From contig BJKQ01000004.1 of assembly GCA_006538405.1 (NCBI GenBank), positions 3,122,966 to 3,186,965 of the forward strand: a DNA stretch of 64,000 bases. Reading direction: 5' to 3'. Numbering within the stretch: position 1 is the first letter of the stretch; the number at the start of each line of letters is the position of its first letter. The position numbers and the translations under genes are program-made. This document shows positions 12,540 to 24,558 of the stretch, piece by piece. This DNA comes from Hansfordia pulvinata (taxonomy: Eukaryota; Ascomycota; Sordariomycetes; Xylariales). The notes beneath the pieces are model-generated. The model saw only the letters and a list, made by a program, of their open reading frames with translations. It did not search any database and was not told where the DNA came from.

Positions 12540-14472
12540 CTCCGTAAAATGCCACACACCCCCGGGAAGGAGCTCTCTTACTGTTTTCGCGCCAGCACGT
12601 CATCAATTGCAGCAAGCTGTTCTGATTTTGTTGCTGCTTCATCCATGCCTGTCTGATACAGTTCGGCTTCTCTTCTAATTATCAGGCACATAGTAAACCG
12701 CCATTGTCGTCGAACCCGCCTCGCCTGTCCTTCGCACGCTACGATCGACCGAAACGGACACGATCAGGGGCTTCCACCAAGCAGGCTTCTCTTCATTTCT
12801 GTCTATTTGGATTATTCTCGAGACTTCGGAGGATATTGCTCTGCCGGTGCCGATCGGTCCAAAGTGTCCCGTCGCTCTGGTGTGATTGTTCGCTCTTAAC
12901 AAGGCGATTATCCAACGCGCGCCATACTAATTAACGACCGTCTCATACGCCCGCCCGCCCGGCCGACCCCGCTCCGGTCCTTTGCAAATTGCAATCGCCC
13001 GCAAGCCTACCTGGGGGTTCCTTACACACACACGCCTTGTCGCTTCGGCTCATCGAAGCCGTTGGGACCACTCGTCACCCGATCCCAGCGCACCCCAGCG
13101 CGCGGGCCCCCATACGCCGGGAGAGTCGCCGAACGCCCACTTGCCCAGTTGCCTCTGCCCGTGCCTCCGCCGCTTGGCTTGTGCGCGTGCTCGACCTTGG
13201 GCGTGCCTGTGCTTGCTTGCTCGCTGCCAGCCTTTCAGCCGGGTTTCCACCCAGTCACGCATCCGATCAGCCACTCGGCCGGCCATCTCTGATCGCCCGC
13301 CACCACCACCACCTCCTTCCCCCCTTCTCGCGTCCACCCCACGGGCAGCTCCTCGAGACTTTTTGACGCCAGCGACTTTTCCCGTCAGCCGCGGATCCGT
13401 GCTGGTTGCAGTTAGAGCAGCAAGGGCCTCTCGTCGTTGGATCAAGATCTGGGAGCCAGCACATACGAGTAGCCACGGGAACAAGAGACCCACGTCGGAC
13501 AGACAGACACCACCAACTCGCTCCGACTCAAAGTCGACCCAGCTTTGCCCCCCCTCCTCCACACAGCCTGGTCGTTTTGCCCGCCTTGCTCGGTACGTAC
13601 TTCTATCCTGGCTGCTGCCCTGGCTCCTGCCCGTACCTACTGCACGCTGGTGGAAAGCCGCGTCTTCCTGCCGTTTATTTCTCTGCTCCAGAGCGAGCCT
13701 TGTCTGTCTACTTCTGGCCCTGGTCTAACCCGGTCCTATCAGCGAGCCCGCCTCCGCGCATTCTGCCTGGCCCACCACTGACCGACGGCCTCCACCATTA
13801 TACCACCTCCCTCGCTCCAAGATACCTGGACCTGGCCATGCGTCTCTAGCTGCAAGGGCTTGATTTGGTGGACTGACAAGCTTTTTCTGCATCTTCAGCG
13901 TTGCTCTCTGTTCATTTATTTCGCACATCCTTCCATCCTCACTAGCCGTTCTGGCCCTGTCCCCCTCGGGCCGTCTTCTTTACTCTCGCCGCTTCCCCCG
14001 GAAAAGAAAGGATAAAAGAGGCCCCAGCTGTCCTCCAATTCGCGGGGGCTGTCGCTTACCCCTCGAGACGCGCCACGCTATTCACCACACCAGTAGCCTG
14101 TCACTTGCAGGGACCGTTTGAGTCGTCTCGGCAGCGATCGACCGAGTCTTGGCTCCGCCGCTCTTGCGCCTGGGGCAACGCACGGTTCCGTCGCCGGCGG
14201 CTCTACGGACTCAATTGTCTCTATCGCACTGCCATCACTTTTCCCTCATCCTTCACTTCTGATACTTCAACTTTCCCACCTCAGCAAGGATCCACTAGCC
14301 GTACACTCTGCTGCTCGTCGGCGTAGCCAGGAACAACTACCACCAAGCCCAGAAGCGTATTGCCGCCAGCACGTAGCTTTGCTTCTGCTCACCCGCCCCG
14401 AGCCCAACCATCCATCCTGTCTCACCAAGACCCCCTGCCTTACACCCTCAGGGCTCTCAACACTGCGACACC
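12540..14472 (+). promoter_or_regulatory. long pyrimidine-rich leader/promoter of the copper-fist gene
   Basis: The plus strand is rich in C and T over nearly 2 kb (for example 13290-13340 and 13740-14000), the usual look of a long fungal 5' untranslated leader. A TATA-like GGATAAAAGAGG lies near 14009-14020. A 248-codon open frame at 12982-13728 is built of low-complexity Pro/Ser/Arg sequence and is not taken as a gene. The transcript start cannot be placed from sequence alone. Confidence 0.4.
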
Positions 14473-16166
14473 ATGTTGATCGACGGCGAGAAGTGGGCGT
14501 GTGAAGCCTGTGTTCGCGGCCACCGCGTCAGCAATTGCCAGCATGCAGGTAAGTGACCGCCATGTCTTTCAATTCTGTATCATCGTCGCCTACCCTCCTG
14601 CCCTCTTCCCCGGCAGCATGTGTTGTGCCACCGTCACGCAAGCGCAAACGATGCACTTTTCATGTCACGAAGCCTTGCTCTCTGCCATCCATACCCTGTT
14701 GGGGCAACCTCATTTTGACCTGTCAAATGCGTTGCTGCACGCCCATGGAGAATGCCAGAGCTGTCATTCGTGGCTGCAGGTATGGCTGTGCTACGGCCTC
14801 AGCCCGCTACAGCATTTCGCCTGATGTGTGTGCCTGCATATACCTGCAAGCACCTCGACATGACCACAATGCCCACTGCTTGCTCTGACGATAATATGAG
14901 TGGGTGACTGACTGGGAAGCAGACCGACCCTTGCAGCACATCAACAAGAAAGGCCGACCTGTCTCGCAATGTCAGCATTGTCGGTCGATGCGCAAGTCGC
15001 GAGCCTCGCACGTCAAATGCGACTGCGGCGAGAAGACGCACAAATGTGCTCACCTCCAACAAACCCTTGACGGACACAAAGGTAAGGCATCGGCCCCTCC
15101 ACTCACTGTGGCATGGCGTACAAGAAAGCGGTCTCCTAACTCGTCTTCAGAAAGTTGTTGCTGCAACCACGGTGGGCGATGCACCTGCTCGCACAAAAAG
15201 GAGTCCTCGCTGGACACGGTGCCCGAGTCCGATTCAGACCACGAAATCCACCACGCCAGGCACCGAGCAGCCGCGCGCCGCCGACGTGCCAACACCACTC
15301 ATTCGGAGCCTATGCTGAGCTTTGATGAGCACGGCCACCACAAGCCCATACACAAGCACCCGAAAGCTTCTCAGAAGTGTGGTCCGTATACGTTATCAAG
15401 AGGCTCGTCATTGCACGGCCTCGGCAGCCCTGGTAGCCTGGGAAACAAGTCTCTAGACAACCTTCACTACCACGGCAGTGCCAGCATCCGATCCCGGAAT
15501 GGCATTTCCTCGCCCACTTCAGACATGGCTGAGTCGAAACAGCCCTCGCCTAGTCCCTCAATGCCCCGACTGAACGGACTTCCTCCGCTGGATCTCTCGA
15601 GCATCTCCTACTCCGAGTACACACCCACCTTCGACCTTTTCGGCAACGCCTCGGATCACGAAACGCCCATGTTCAGCGCTGGGTTGAGCTCTGTCTCCAT
15701 TGACTGGACCCAATATGATGGCCTGGAGCTGAATGGCGATGCTTTCGGCGCCTCGAGTTTTGATCCGGCCCAGTCCTACACTGGATTTGATCCTGCCGGC
15801 TCTGTCGAACCGACACTGACATCCAACTCGGGTGACGTTTCCGAGTCGGAAGAGTTTGTCCCAGCCTTCGGCGACCCGCAATTGGATAGCTATCGCAGTA
15901 ATGCGACCAGCTACCTGGACTTGACGCAGGGTCAAGCTGCTATGCTGACCAGTGCGGACTTGGGAGCCATCGAATTCGACCAGTTCAAGGGAACCGCGGC
16001 TGCCACCACCAAGTTTCTGGCCAATGCCGCATCTTTCGACGAAGCCAGCCCGGCGTTCCCGCCCCATGCCGAGGACGACACGTACTGGAATATCAACAGC
16101 TTCGACGACGGCATCGCCCAGTCGCCCGACCCCGTGGCTTCCGGACTCTGGATGGAGTCGGTCTGA
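14473..16166 (+). CDS. copper-fist transcription factor (Mac1/GRISEA/Ace1-type)
   Basis: Nuclear DNA-binding protein of the copper-fist family, which controls copper uptake or copper detoxification genes. Exons 14473-14548, 14923-15081 and 15151-16166 give 416 residues in uninterrupted frame. The N-terminus MLIDGEKWACEACVRGHRVS has the zinc ligands (C11, C14, C23, H25), and KKGRP follows as the minor-groove AT hook. The first intron falls just after CQHA and is unusually long (374 nt); the second (69 nt) has a CTAAC branch site. A cysteine cluster SCCCNHGGRCTCSH begins exon 3 and resembles the copper-sensing Cys motifs of Mac1/GRISEA proteins. The C-terminal half is acidic and rich in Ser, Asp and Phe, like an activation domain. 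I infer an activator of high-affinity copper uptake, but a metallothionein-type activator (Ace1) is not excluded. Confidence 0.93.
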
Positions 16167-19100
16167 AAGAGCTGCAGCCCTCGGGCGGGAGACATTCTGT
16201 GTGTGTGTGCAGTAACGGACAGACTTCCTTCTCGACTTACTGGTCCCGGCATTTACACCTGTGTTGGATCTTTCGCTCTTAATGATAGATGAAATTCACG
16301 ACGGTCACGGGATACCCATTTGCATTGCATTGCGCCCGCCAGCAACTACCGCCTTCATTTTCTTCCAAGATTCTTTACTTCGTCTTCTCATCCAGAAAGG
16401 AATCTGGTTCTTTTTTTCTTTTCTTTTCCTTATTACTTGATGAGTTCAGATGCCGGTGGGCGCGACGGCTCGTCGAAGCTCACGGCTCTGGCACCGTTCA
16501 AGTCGTTACCTCATCATCATGGACGGCGCAAAAACTAGATATACATTTGTCTTTTAGGAAGAGGGGGAAGAGGTGCACCCGGGGAATGGTGGCCATATGG
16601 GCCGCAGTACGAGTTGTGCATCTTTGCGTGCATAGCAGAGCCCTTGATTGAGCATACGATTGAGCGGGCGTGTGGCGCCTTGCGTACACAGTCCAGTCTA
16701 TTTCCTTTGTTCGGTGTAGACGGGTGACAGATCCAAAGTGGACGCAGAAGGTCAACTTTAGGTAGCATTTACTACTCATTAGAAGCAGAGCCCACCGATT
16801 CGGGGCCTGGCGCACAAGGTTAGAGGGCGCATAAACCAGGGTCAATGTTCAAAAATTTTCCTCCTCGCACAAATAGGCATTACCTTTCTGGCCCGTGGTG
16901 TACCTTGGGCAGGGCACAGTGGCCTCGACTAAGGGGGGCTTCGTGATGGAAAGTGCAAAAGTTTTGGGTGGCGAGTGTGGGGATAGGCGGGCGAGCGGCG
17001 TCACGACGGCACTTGGGTCTCAGGCAACTACGGAGTAGGGATGATGACTGGAGCACGTCGTCAAGTCAAGGGAAAGCAGGTTGTGAGGAGGTACGAGTAC
17101 TCCGTTGGGGGGGGGGGCAAAGGCTAGCCGGTCCAGAACGAGCGAGGAGGGGAGCGGGGCGGCGCGGGCACGGGCGTGAATGCGTGTATCCGTGCCGTGG
17201 TACTCGTAAGAGGTCGGCAAGTTGCTGGGCGCAGCTAGGGGCGTTGCTCACAGCCGGAGAAGATGGAGGCGATGAAATGACTTACCCAACAAGGTAGGCG
17301 GGTCTCTTGCGACCAACCGAGCATGGCAGATGGCTTGGGGAAGCTGCCGGGGCACGCGGGGCCAACCGGAGTGCCACTCATCCACATTGCGTGGGAAGAG
17401 AGCCTGTCTGTCTTTCTCCGTGGCGGCCGCGGACAACGACCGTGGGATGACACTGCGCGGCGGTGACATTGTGCGAGTACTTGGGTGGTGACACCGAAAT
17501 GGCGGTCCGTTGGAGGCGCGCAGCGACGACACCTTCCACGGCGACCCAGCATGGTCCGTCCGGTGATGCCGGCACTGGTGGTGGCGAGAGTGTGCCCATC
17601 AGTGGTTTGGTCAGCGTACTCGTACATACGTGGTGCCAAGGCCTCGGACGTATTGCTGTTCTCGCTGGCCGGGGGGCGGCGACGAAGAAGAAGCAGAGGT
17701 GGATCGCGGTGCAAGGCAGTTGGGGTATTGTTGCCACCACCTTTATAAATAGGTAGCGATATATTTCCAACGCGCCGGCGATGACCATGGCGGTTCGATC
17801 TGATGTCGAGGATGTACTCGCAGGCTGCTGATTTGTGGACTGAGCACCTTTGGTTGTACGTAGGTGGTTGGGTGTGGCGGCCGTGTCGGACTGACAGACG
17901 GTCATGTAGGTTGTGCTCAAGCCAGCCGGGGCTGCTGGCTACCTAATCGTATAACGTATAGAATAACAGGACCATGGAGGAGCGAGACTCGGGCGCGAGG
18001 TACTCGTAGAGGGAGAATGGGGAGGGGCAACGACGATGGGTCGGCAATAGCTGAGGGCGAGAGGGGAGAGGGGGGGGGGTCCTTCGTGGAGCAGGGTTGA
18101 GAGTGGATGCTCCTCTCTGCTGGCCTTGCTCGATTCGACCAACCTGGAAGCTAGGAAACTTCTCCGTGCCTGGTACAGTACTTGACAATGGGAAATTCAT
18201 GCAGGTACTCCGTAATGAAGATACTCGTACCTACCACGGTGGATCCATCAATGATCAAGGAGCGTTGCTTGCTGCAGAGAACGAGCAGACCGACCGATGC
18301 AAGCCACATGCGGGCGCTTCGGGTCACGGAGGTTAAGGGGTGATGGCGCTCTCTGGCGACAACCGGTGACTTGGCGTTCGCTGGGCGTTTGCTGGGCTTT
18401 CGCTTCCAAGCGCCAATGCTGGCTTGGTGCAGACGGGGATGGTGTCGCCGCCGCTGCCGCCGATGTCGCACGTCAGCCGGCGTATCCGCGTCCCGAGCGC
18501 TCGCTCGCTGCCGAATGCGGCTCCGGCAGTCGCGATCGGCTGCGTCCTCGGCCATTTCTTCGGCTTGTCTGCGTTGATGTTTCGTCCTGTCCTCATCGTC
18601 CTGTGTGGCGGGTCATCTGCAGGTGTGTGGGTGGCGGGTAATAACTTGGATCATTGTCAGAACGGTCCATCCATGGGGGAGCCTTGGGCGTGCGTAGGTG
18701 GCTGCAGTCCAGCTCTCCTCATCCCTTGTCGTTGTTGTTGTCGCCGCCGCGCGCCGCGGTCATGATGGCTGTCGGCGCCACCCTTCTCGCCGTGTTGGCC
18801 ATTGAATGCGTTGTGGCCCTGTCCAGCCGCCGCTGTCCCCGAGCCATCATCATGTGAACGCGAGGCCACCAGCGAGACACGCCCTGTCTGGAGTGTTGAT
18901 GACAAGGTCTGGTATGTGTGTACTTTGGGCCGATCAAACCCGAATGTCTGTCTGTGCAAGTAGATGGAGAGTAGGGCTTGTCTGGGAAGTGCAGAGCTGG
19001 GCTGTTATATGGGATGATGAGCTTCGTTCGGGCTACCACCCGACGGCGGCAATGCGGGAATAAGAGCAAGAAAAAGGAAAGAAGAGCAAAATATTAATTC

Positions 19101-19559
19101 TAACTACTCATCGTTCCACTCTACTCATCATACGTGGTTGGCATGCGCAGTTTTCCTGATGCGGGAAGCCAGTTACATACTATCAATGCGATGTGGCTTT
19201 ATGCCTTACTGCCAAAATTAGATAGCTACCTACCTACGGGCCAGCTTTACCTGCCCTCACGGCCGACTCTCTTGCCTGTCGTCATCGTGAGGCATTTGCG
19301 CAATTTTTCCTTCTTCTTCTACTACTACTACTTCTTCCTCTTCGTCCTCTTTTCTCTCGATCGGGGTCAAAGAGCGCAGACACCACGGCCTGCGAGGCTC
19401 TCATGGAAGGCAGCCCACGGTAAGTACAGAAGGTAGGCATGTTTTGAAGTCCTTACCTAACATGGGCACTGCCTGCCCGGTGATGGCCATATTACATGTA
19501 GCTGCCCTGTAACCTGGAAGTACCTGGTGATACCTCCTACATGTAGATACCTACCCAAC
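16167..19559. other. intergenic region, copper-fist 3' end to LMO 3' end
   Basis: Two genes converge on this 3.4 kb. No supported gene lies in it. It has five TACTCGTA/TACGAGTA octamers (17092, 17201, 17617, 18001, 18222), a TTC/TAC-rich tract near 19310-19345, and AGGTA/TACCT-rich sequence from 19205 to 19556. Open frames at 18151-18555 and 17235-17714 are Arg/Pro/Ser-rich shadows of GC-rich sequence. Confidence 0.45.
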
Positions 19560-21002
19560 TCAATACAGGCTGCTGTCCTTGACGACGACGGACCGGTCGA
19601 GCTCGCCCAGGTGGCGCAGGCCGGCGAGGTGCATGCCGGTGACGACCTCGCCGCACAGGGAGCGCAGGACGTGGCGCACGCCGCGGTGGCCGCCCAGCGC
19701 CAGCCCGTAGACGTAGGGCCGGCCGACGAGCACGCAGCGCGCGCCCAGGCCGACGGCCTTGAGGACGTCGGCGCCGCAGCGCACGCCGCTGTCGAACAGC
19801 ACGTCGACGCGGTCGCCCACGGCGTCGGCGATGCGCCCCAGCACCGCCAGGCTCGCGCACCCGCCGTCGTGCTCCCGGCCCCCGTGGTTGCTGACCACGA
19901 CGCCCTCGCGCCCGGCCTCCGCCGCCCGCCGCGCGTCCGCCTCCGTCTGCACCCCCTTGAGCACCAGGGGCCCGTCCCAGTGTCGCCGCAGGAATGCCAG
20001 GTCCTCCCACCCGTGCGAGTGGCCCGGGAACGCCACCGCCGACCACTCCGCCTTGGCCGCCCCGAGCCGCCCCGCCGCCGCCGCCGCCGCCGCGCTCTCG
20101 CCGACGTCCCCGTCCTCCGCCTCCGCCGCCTTCGCCGCCTCCGCCGCCGCCGCCTCCGCCTCCGCCTCCTCCACCGTGTACCCGTGCTTGCGCTCAAAGT
20201 GCCGCCGGAACACCGGGTCCGTGAACCCAATCTCCACCCCGACCCGGTCCGCCTGCACAAACGGCGAGTACCCGTTGTCCATGTCCCCCGGCCGCCACCC
20301 CAGCATGTACGCGTCCAGCGTCACAAACAGCGCCGTGTACCCCGCCGCCCGCGCCCGCCTCAGCAGCGACACGGTGATGTCGTCGTGCTCCCGGGCCGGC
20401 CAGTACAGCTGGAACCAGCGCTGGGCCCCCGCCCCGTTCGCCTCGGCCACGTCCTCGATGCTCGTGCTGCTCGCCGAGCTGAGCGTGTACGGCAGCCCCA
20501 CCTCGGCCGCCGCCCGCGCCGACGCGCACTCGCCCCCGCGGTGGAAGATCTTCTGCACCCCGATCGGCGCCAGCGCCATCGGGTACTCGAGCCGCTGCCC
20601 CAGCACCGTCGTCTGGCACTGGCTGAACAGCGGCCGCCCGCGCCCGTCCCGCAGGCTCGGCCGCAGGTACGACGGCACGATGCTGTACCGCGAGAACGCC
20701 TCGACGTTCTTCGCGCACGTCGAGCCCTGCCCCGCGCTGTTGTGCACGTACCCCCACGACGCCTTCGACAGCACCCCTTGCGCCATCGGCTCCCATTGCG
20801 ACGTCTTGAACGTGAAGGGCGGCTTCGCGTCGTGAAGGCCCGACTTGAAGACCTGCTGCTCGTACTGCAGTGCGTCGGGAACTCTTTGTTCCTTCTCCCT
20901 CCCCGCCTCCTCCTCGTCCTCCTCCTTCTCGCTGCTATTTTTGTTGGCCTGGCTCGATATCGTGTGAGGGCCGAGCTCGAGAGGACCGCTGGCGGAAGTC
21001 AT
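19560..21002 (-). CDS. FMN-dependent alpha-hydroxy acid oxidase, lactate 2-monooxygenase-like
   Basis: Single-exon gene for a 480-residue flavoenzyme of the glycolate oxidase/flavocytochrome b2 superfamily, closest in motif style to lactate 2-monooxygenase, which turns L-lactate and oxygen into acetate, CO2 and water. Visible marks: ASWGYVHNSAG (family Tyr about 85), MALAPIGVQ (142-150) and RWFQLYW (195-201) at the flavin, TLDAYMLGWRPGD (228-240), K349 in LVLKGVQTEAD, and SNHGGREHDGG (371-381) with the catalytic His373 and flavin-binding Arg376. Two oddities: the usual DGA after the catalytic Arg reads DGG, and residues 278-311 are an Ala/Glu-rich insert in the flexible loop region. There is no obvious mitochondrial presequence; residues 24-40 are very acidic. 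Codons are strongly GC-ended, which creates long false open frames on the opposite strand. Confidence 0.9.
   Translation of the reverse strand: MTSASGPLELGPHTISSQANKNSSEKEEDEEEAGREKEQRVPDALQYEQQVFKSGLHDAKPPFTFKTSQWEPMAQGVLSKASWGYVHNSAGQGSTCAKNVEAFSRYSIVPSYLRPSLRDGRGRPLFSQCQTTVLGQRLEYPMALAPIGVQKIFHRGGECASARAAAEVGLPYTLSSASSTSIEDVAEANGAGAQRWFQLYWPAREHDDITVSLLRRARAAGYTALFVTLDAYMLGWRPGDMDNGYSPFVQADRVGVEIGFTDPVFRRHFERKHGYTVEEAEAEAAAAEAAKAAEAEDGDVGESAAAAAAAGRLGAAKAEWSAVAFPGHSHGWEDLAFLRRHWDGPLVLKGVQTEADARRAAEAGREGVVVSNHGGREHDGGCASLAVLGRIADAVGDRVDVLFDSGVRCGADVLKAVGLGARCVLVGRPYVYGLALGGHRGVRHVLRSLCGEVVTGMHLAGLRHLGELDRSVVVKDSSLY
20050..20175. repeat. GCC/TCC-rich coding low-complexity tract
   Basis: Runs of GCC, TCC and GCCTCC triplets encode the Ala/Glu-rich insert of the lactate oxidase (reverse strand GGC/GGA/GAG codons). 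Such a tract can grow or shrink by slippage. Confidence 0.8.
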
Positions 21003-22156
21003 AATGTGTTTTGCGTTGAAGTTCGGGGTATGGGGTACGGGGTATCACCGACACTGTCAGTGGGGAAGACCCCTCGAGGTCTTGCCGCCTTGGGATTTGG
21101 CTATATAACTTGCCTGGCTGGTCGGAAGAAACGGGTGATGCTGGGCCAGCTATCGCAGGCTAGCGCCCGAAAACGTGGTGGTTGAAACGTCCATGACGAG
21201 AGGCTGACCAGATTTGGGGGGCTCAGCCAGCCATACTGTGTGCCAACGGCCGCACCGTGATGGTTTCACAAGGCACTGTGGCCGGCATTTTGACTTCGAG
21301 CCGGGCCCCGGCCACAAGGTTCTGTTGGCGTGGATTCACGGTCGCACCGCAGCGAGACCTGGAGATTGTCGCCATTACTCATCAACTGACTTTGGGAACG
21401 GCCGAGGCGACTTGCTCGAGTGCAAACTGAAAGAAAACACGAGCAACGATCACTGACTGGCTCTATCAGGGGAGGGGGGGCGGGGACGCGCAGTGAAAGC
21501 CAAAGCCCTTATGCTGGGTGGCCGGCTGCCCTTCGCGTCGAGCTCACCCCGCAGGCCAGCTTCGAAAGGACGTCGCTCTATACACCGTTTTACGGAGAAG
21601 GACTCGGGCACATGTGCCTTGGGGCTAACGCAAAATCCAACAGGGTTGGGACAGCGAGCCGAAGACTATCCATCTATCGTCAACTGAGGCCGCGGCCGCT
21701 CGACTCGTCAAATGGGGACCGGCATGGAATGAACCGTGAAGCCACCCAAGCTGAGCAGGAAAACAGGATTTGATGAATGGAGATTAAAGAGTACACGGGG
21801 TATTACGCTGACAGCCCGTACTGATACATGAACCACCAAAACGCCGAATCCCAGTGTCGTAATGTGGAGAGCGCTCTTATACAATGGCTGCCCGTATGCC
21901 CAGCGCCGAAGTGATTGGTGATGCCATGCCAAAATGACCCCCTTCCCTTGCCCCTCCATCTACCCCTTTCTAAAGTGCGTACATGGCCAGCGTAACTCAT
22001 ATTCTACATGTAGAACCCTCATACCCGAGCCCCGGTGCCGATCCCGCTAAGCGTGGCCAGGCAAGGTGATTACAAAACTATTAAGGTGTTCCCCCATAAC
22101 CTGGGGAGGAACGTAATATGTACAGGGCACACTGGACAGCAAAGGCCCAGTGTACC
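21003..22156. other. intergenic region with a 14-bp perfect palindrome
   Basis: It separates the lactate oxidase promoter from the 3' end of the Zn2Cys6 gene. TTCTACATGTAGAA at 22002-22015 is a perfect palindrome whose core CTACATGTAG recurs at 19537-19546. No gene is visible. Confidence 0.4.
21101..21110 (-). promoter_or_regulatory. TATA-box candidate for the lactate oxidase gene
   Basis: The reverse strand reads AGTTATATAG about 100 bases upstream of the start codon at 21002. That distance allows a short leader. This is inferred from sequence and position only. Confidence 0.4.
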
Positions 22157-24527
22157 TCAGAACTGCCCAGCAACCTCATGGGCACTGTCCAGTGCATGCA
22201 AGTAGCCACTGCAAGTTAGCTGACGAAGATTCGAAGCAAAGCTCTCGCAGTTGTCGCCCGTCCGCAAGCCCGCTGGCTGCGAATCTTTGTCAAGCATCGA
22301 CCCAGTCGCCCTGGCAAGCCTCGCCAAGTCCTGCAGGCTTTGATGGGTGTCCGGATCCATGCTCGACTCATCATGCAAGCGCAGAGGCTCTGTGATACGA
22401 GTGCGGATCGCTGCGTCCCACGTCGACGGTGCGAGATTCTGGTGCAGCAGCTGTCTCAAGAGAGCGACGGCTTCAGATCTCGTGGACTCCATCTCGAGGA
22501 GCAGCACGAGTGAAAGGGCCACTAAGCAGAAGAAGTGGTGATTCAGCGGGCTGAGCACCGATGGATTGGCCAGCAAGAGGTTGACCGACTCCCGGCAAGA
22601 CCACAGTATGTCAGCCGATCTTGAGTTGGGTTGGAAAAGGTAAGCGAGCAGTCGCGAATGCCAGTATACAAGGTGCAGAATAGGGTGCTCTGACGCCGTC
22701 AGGGACACCGGGAGCACCTCGCGGAATGATTCGATTGACAGATTGAAGAAGGAGCTCAGAATCGGAGCAACCCCCGAAGTCGTACCCACTGCCAATGGGG
22801 CTGCCAGGGTGACCGGCGCAAAATGCCCGAGAATGTTGGCCAGACCTGAGAAAGATTAGCTGGGAAAGACATACCAGAATCGAATAAGTACTCACGGATA
22901 AGATGATACACCCCATCGCCCAGCAGTGAAGCAAGGCTCGGCATGATTACCACACTGTCGTTCGGAATGAACAAAGGACTGGCTGTGGCGATGGCGTTCC
23001 ACCGATCCAGCATGACGAGCGTCCACCAAGCCTTAATGGCCACGTTACCCACGGAATCACAGTCCAGAGCTTCTACGTCGGCATCGCTTGTCTCGGCTTT
23101 TGGCACGTGAAGCCTCATTGTATAAGCCAGGCCGACACAACGACCAAGGACTGACGCCTTTGACGCGCCTCCATGAGTACCTCTCAGCGACGATGGACCC
23201 TGGTTATCAGTTGCGATGGCGAGGAGGATGAGCGTCTGGAGGTGGACCAGGTGCGAGGTGGGTGAGCGTGGAGAAAGATCGCCCTCCCAATCTGTCACAA
23301 GCCGGGCTGCCGTGGACACGTCGCCATCGGTGTAGAGACCGGGAGAAGAGACAAAAGACTGCATGGCGCAGTCCAACGACTCGAAGAAAGCATGTCGCAG
23401 CAAAGCCGGGCAGAATAGTAGATGGTTCTCTAGGCCCGTCTTGCATGAGGCCAAGAAAGGATACCAGGGATGAACGACGTTGAGATAGACATTGAAGGCA
23501 TCTTCGGTCAATTCACGATCATGAACGGTTTCATGCAGATCGAGCGAGAGCGCGTCCATCATGGGGGAAGGCGGGCTTGGCTCGGCCTTAGTCAGTGGTT
23601 GAGGTGCCAGGCCATCGGCAGAGAACAGTTTGAGATCTTGCTCCGGCTGAGTCGAGCGGCCCTCCAAGGACCAAGCCGACTGGCGTGAAGTAATTGGAGA
23701 CTCCCAATCACCGCCAGACATGCTCGAAAAAGGCCGTTTCCGACTAGCATCGTCGACAGAGGTTGGGGGCGAACAGACATCAGCGGACTCTCTTCGACTG
23801 CCCCCAAGAAGTTCGTGAAGAGAATCAACGCTGCCGCCATCACTTGCGAGTTTCCCTTCGATGCTGTTGATCCGATCCGCGAGCTCCTTTATATATCTAT
23901 GAACAATAATCAGCCAAAGTTCAAGCAATGTCGGGCAAGTTGAAAGCCACTGAAAGAGCAGGTAATATCATTGACTCACCCCTTGCTCGGTCCGCGCTTC
24001 TGCGGGATCCTGCTAAAAAGACAGGGAAGCTGAGCGCGTCGACAATTGTTGCAAGGCTCGGGATCATTCTCCGATGTGGCATCGCATTTCACTTTTTTAC
24101 GACGGCACTCGTCGCAAGCACGCGAAACCTTAGATCGTTTTCTGGGAGGTGTAGAGTCAGGAAGAGTCTGTGCACACTGCTGCGGAAGTCGTTGTGATGG
24201 CCCCTGAGACGAAGGCTGGGGCTGCAACGGTGGGGGCCGCGAGGGAGCGATGCGCTGCTGCTGCTGGTTCGCTGATAGCTGCCTCTGCTGTTGGTTCGTT
24301 GATAGCTGCCTTTGCTGCTGCTTTTGTTGCTGGTGCTGGTTCGCTGACTGCTGGTGCTGGTGCTGGTGCTGCTGGTGCTGGTTCGCTGGCTGCTGGTGCT
24401 GGTGCTGCTTCTGGTTCGCTGACTGCTGGCGCTGGTGCTGTTGCTGGTTCGCTGACTGCTCGTGATGGTGCTGTTGCTGGTTTGTTGACTGCTGCTGCTG
24501 CTGCTGCTGCTGTTTCTGTTGCTGCTT

Positions 24528-24558
<31 letters not shown>

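Noticed and set aside
12982..13728. 248-codon open frame upstream of the copper-fist gene
   Set aside because: Translation is low-complexity and the stretch fits a C/T-rich leader of the downstream gene.
19560..21002. Horizontal transfer of the GC-rich lactate oxidase from bacteria
   Set aside because: The high GC is explained by codon choice and the GCC-rich insert, related enzymes are common in fungi, and no phylogeny can be made here.
19527..21185. 552-codon open frame antisense to the lactate oxidase
   Set aside because: Its sequence is Arg/Pro/Ala/Val-rich with no motif. It exists only because the true gene on the other strand has GC-ended codons with few stop triplets in any frame.
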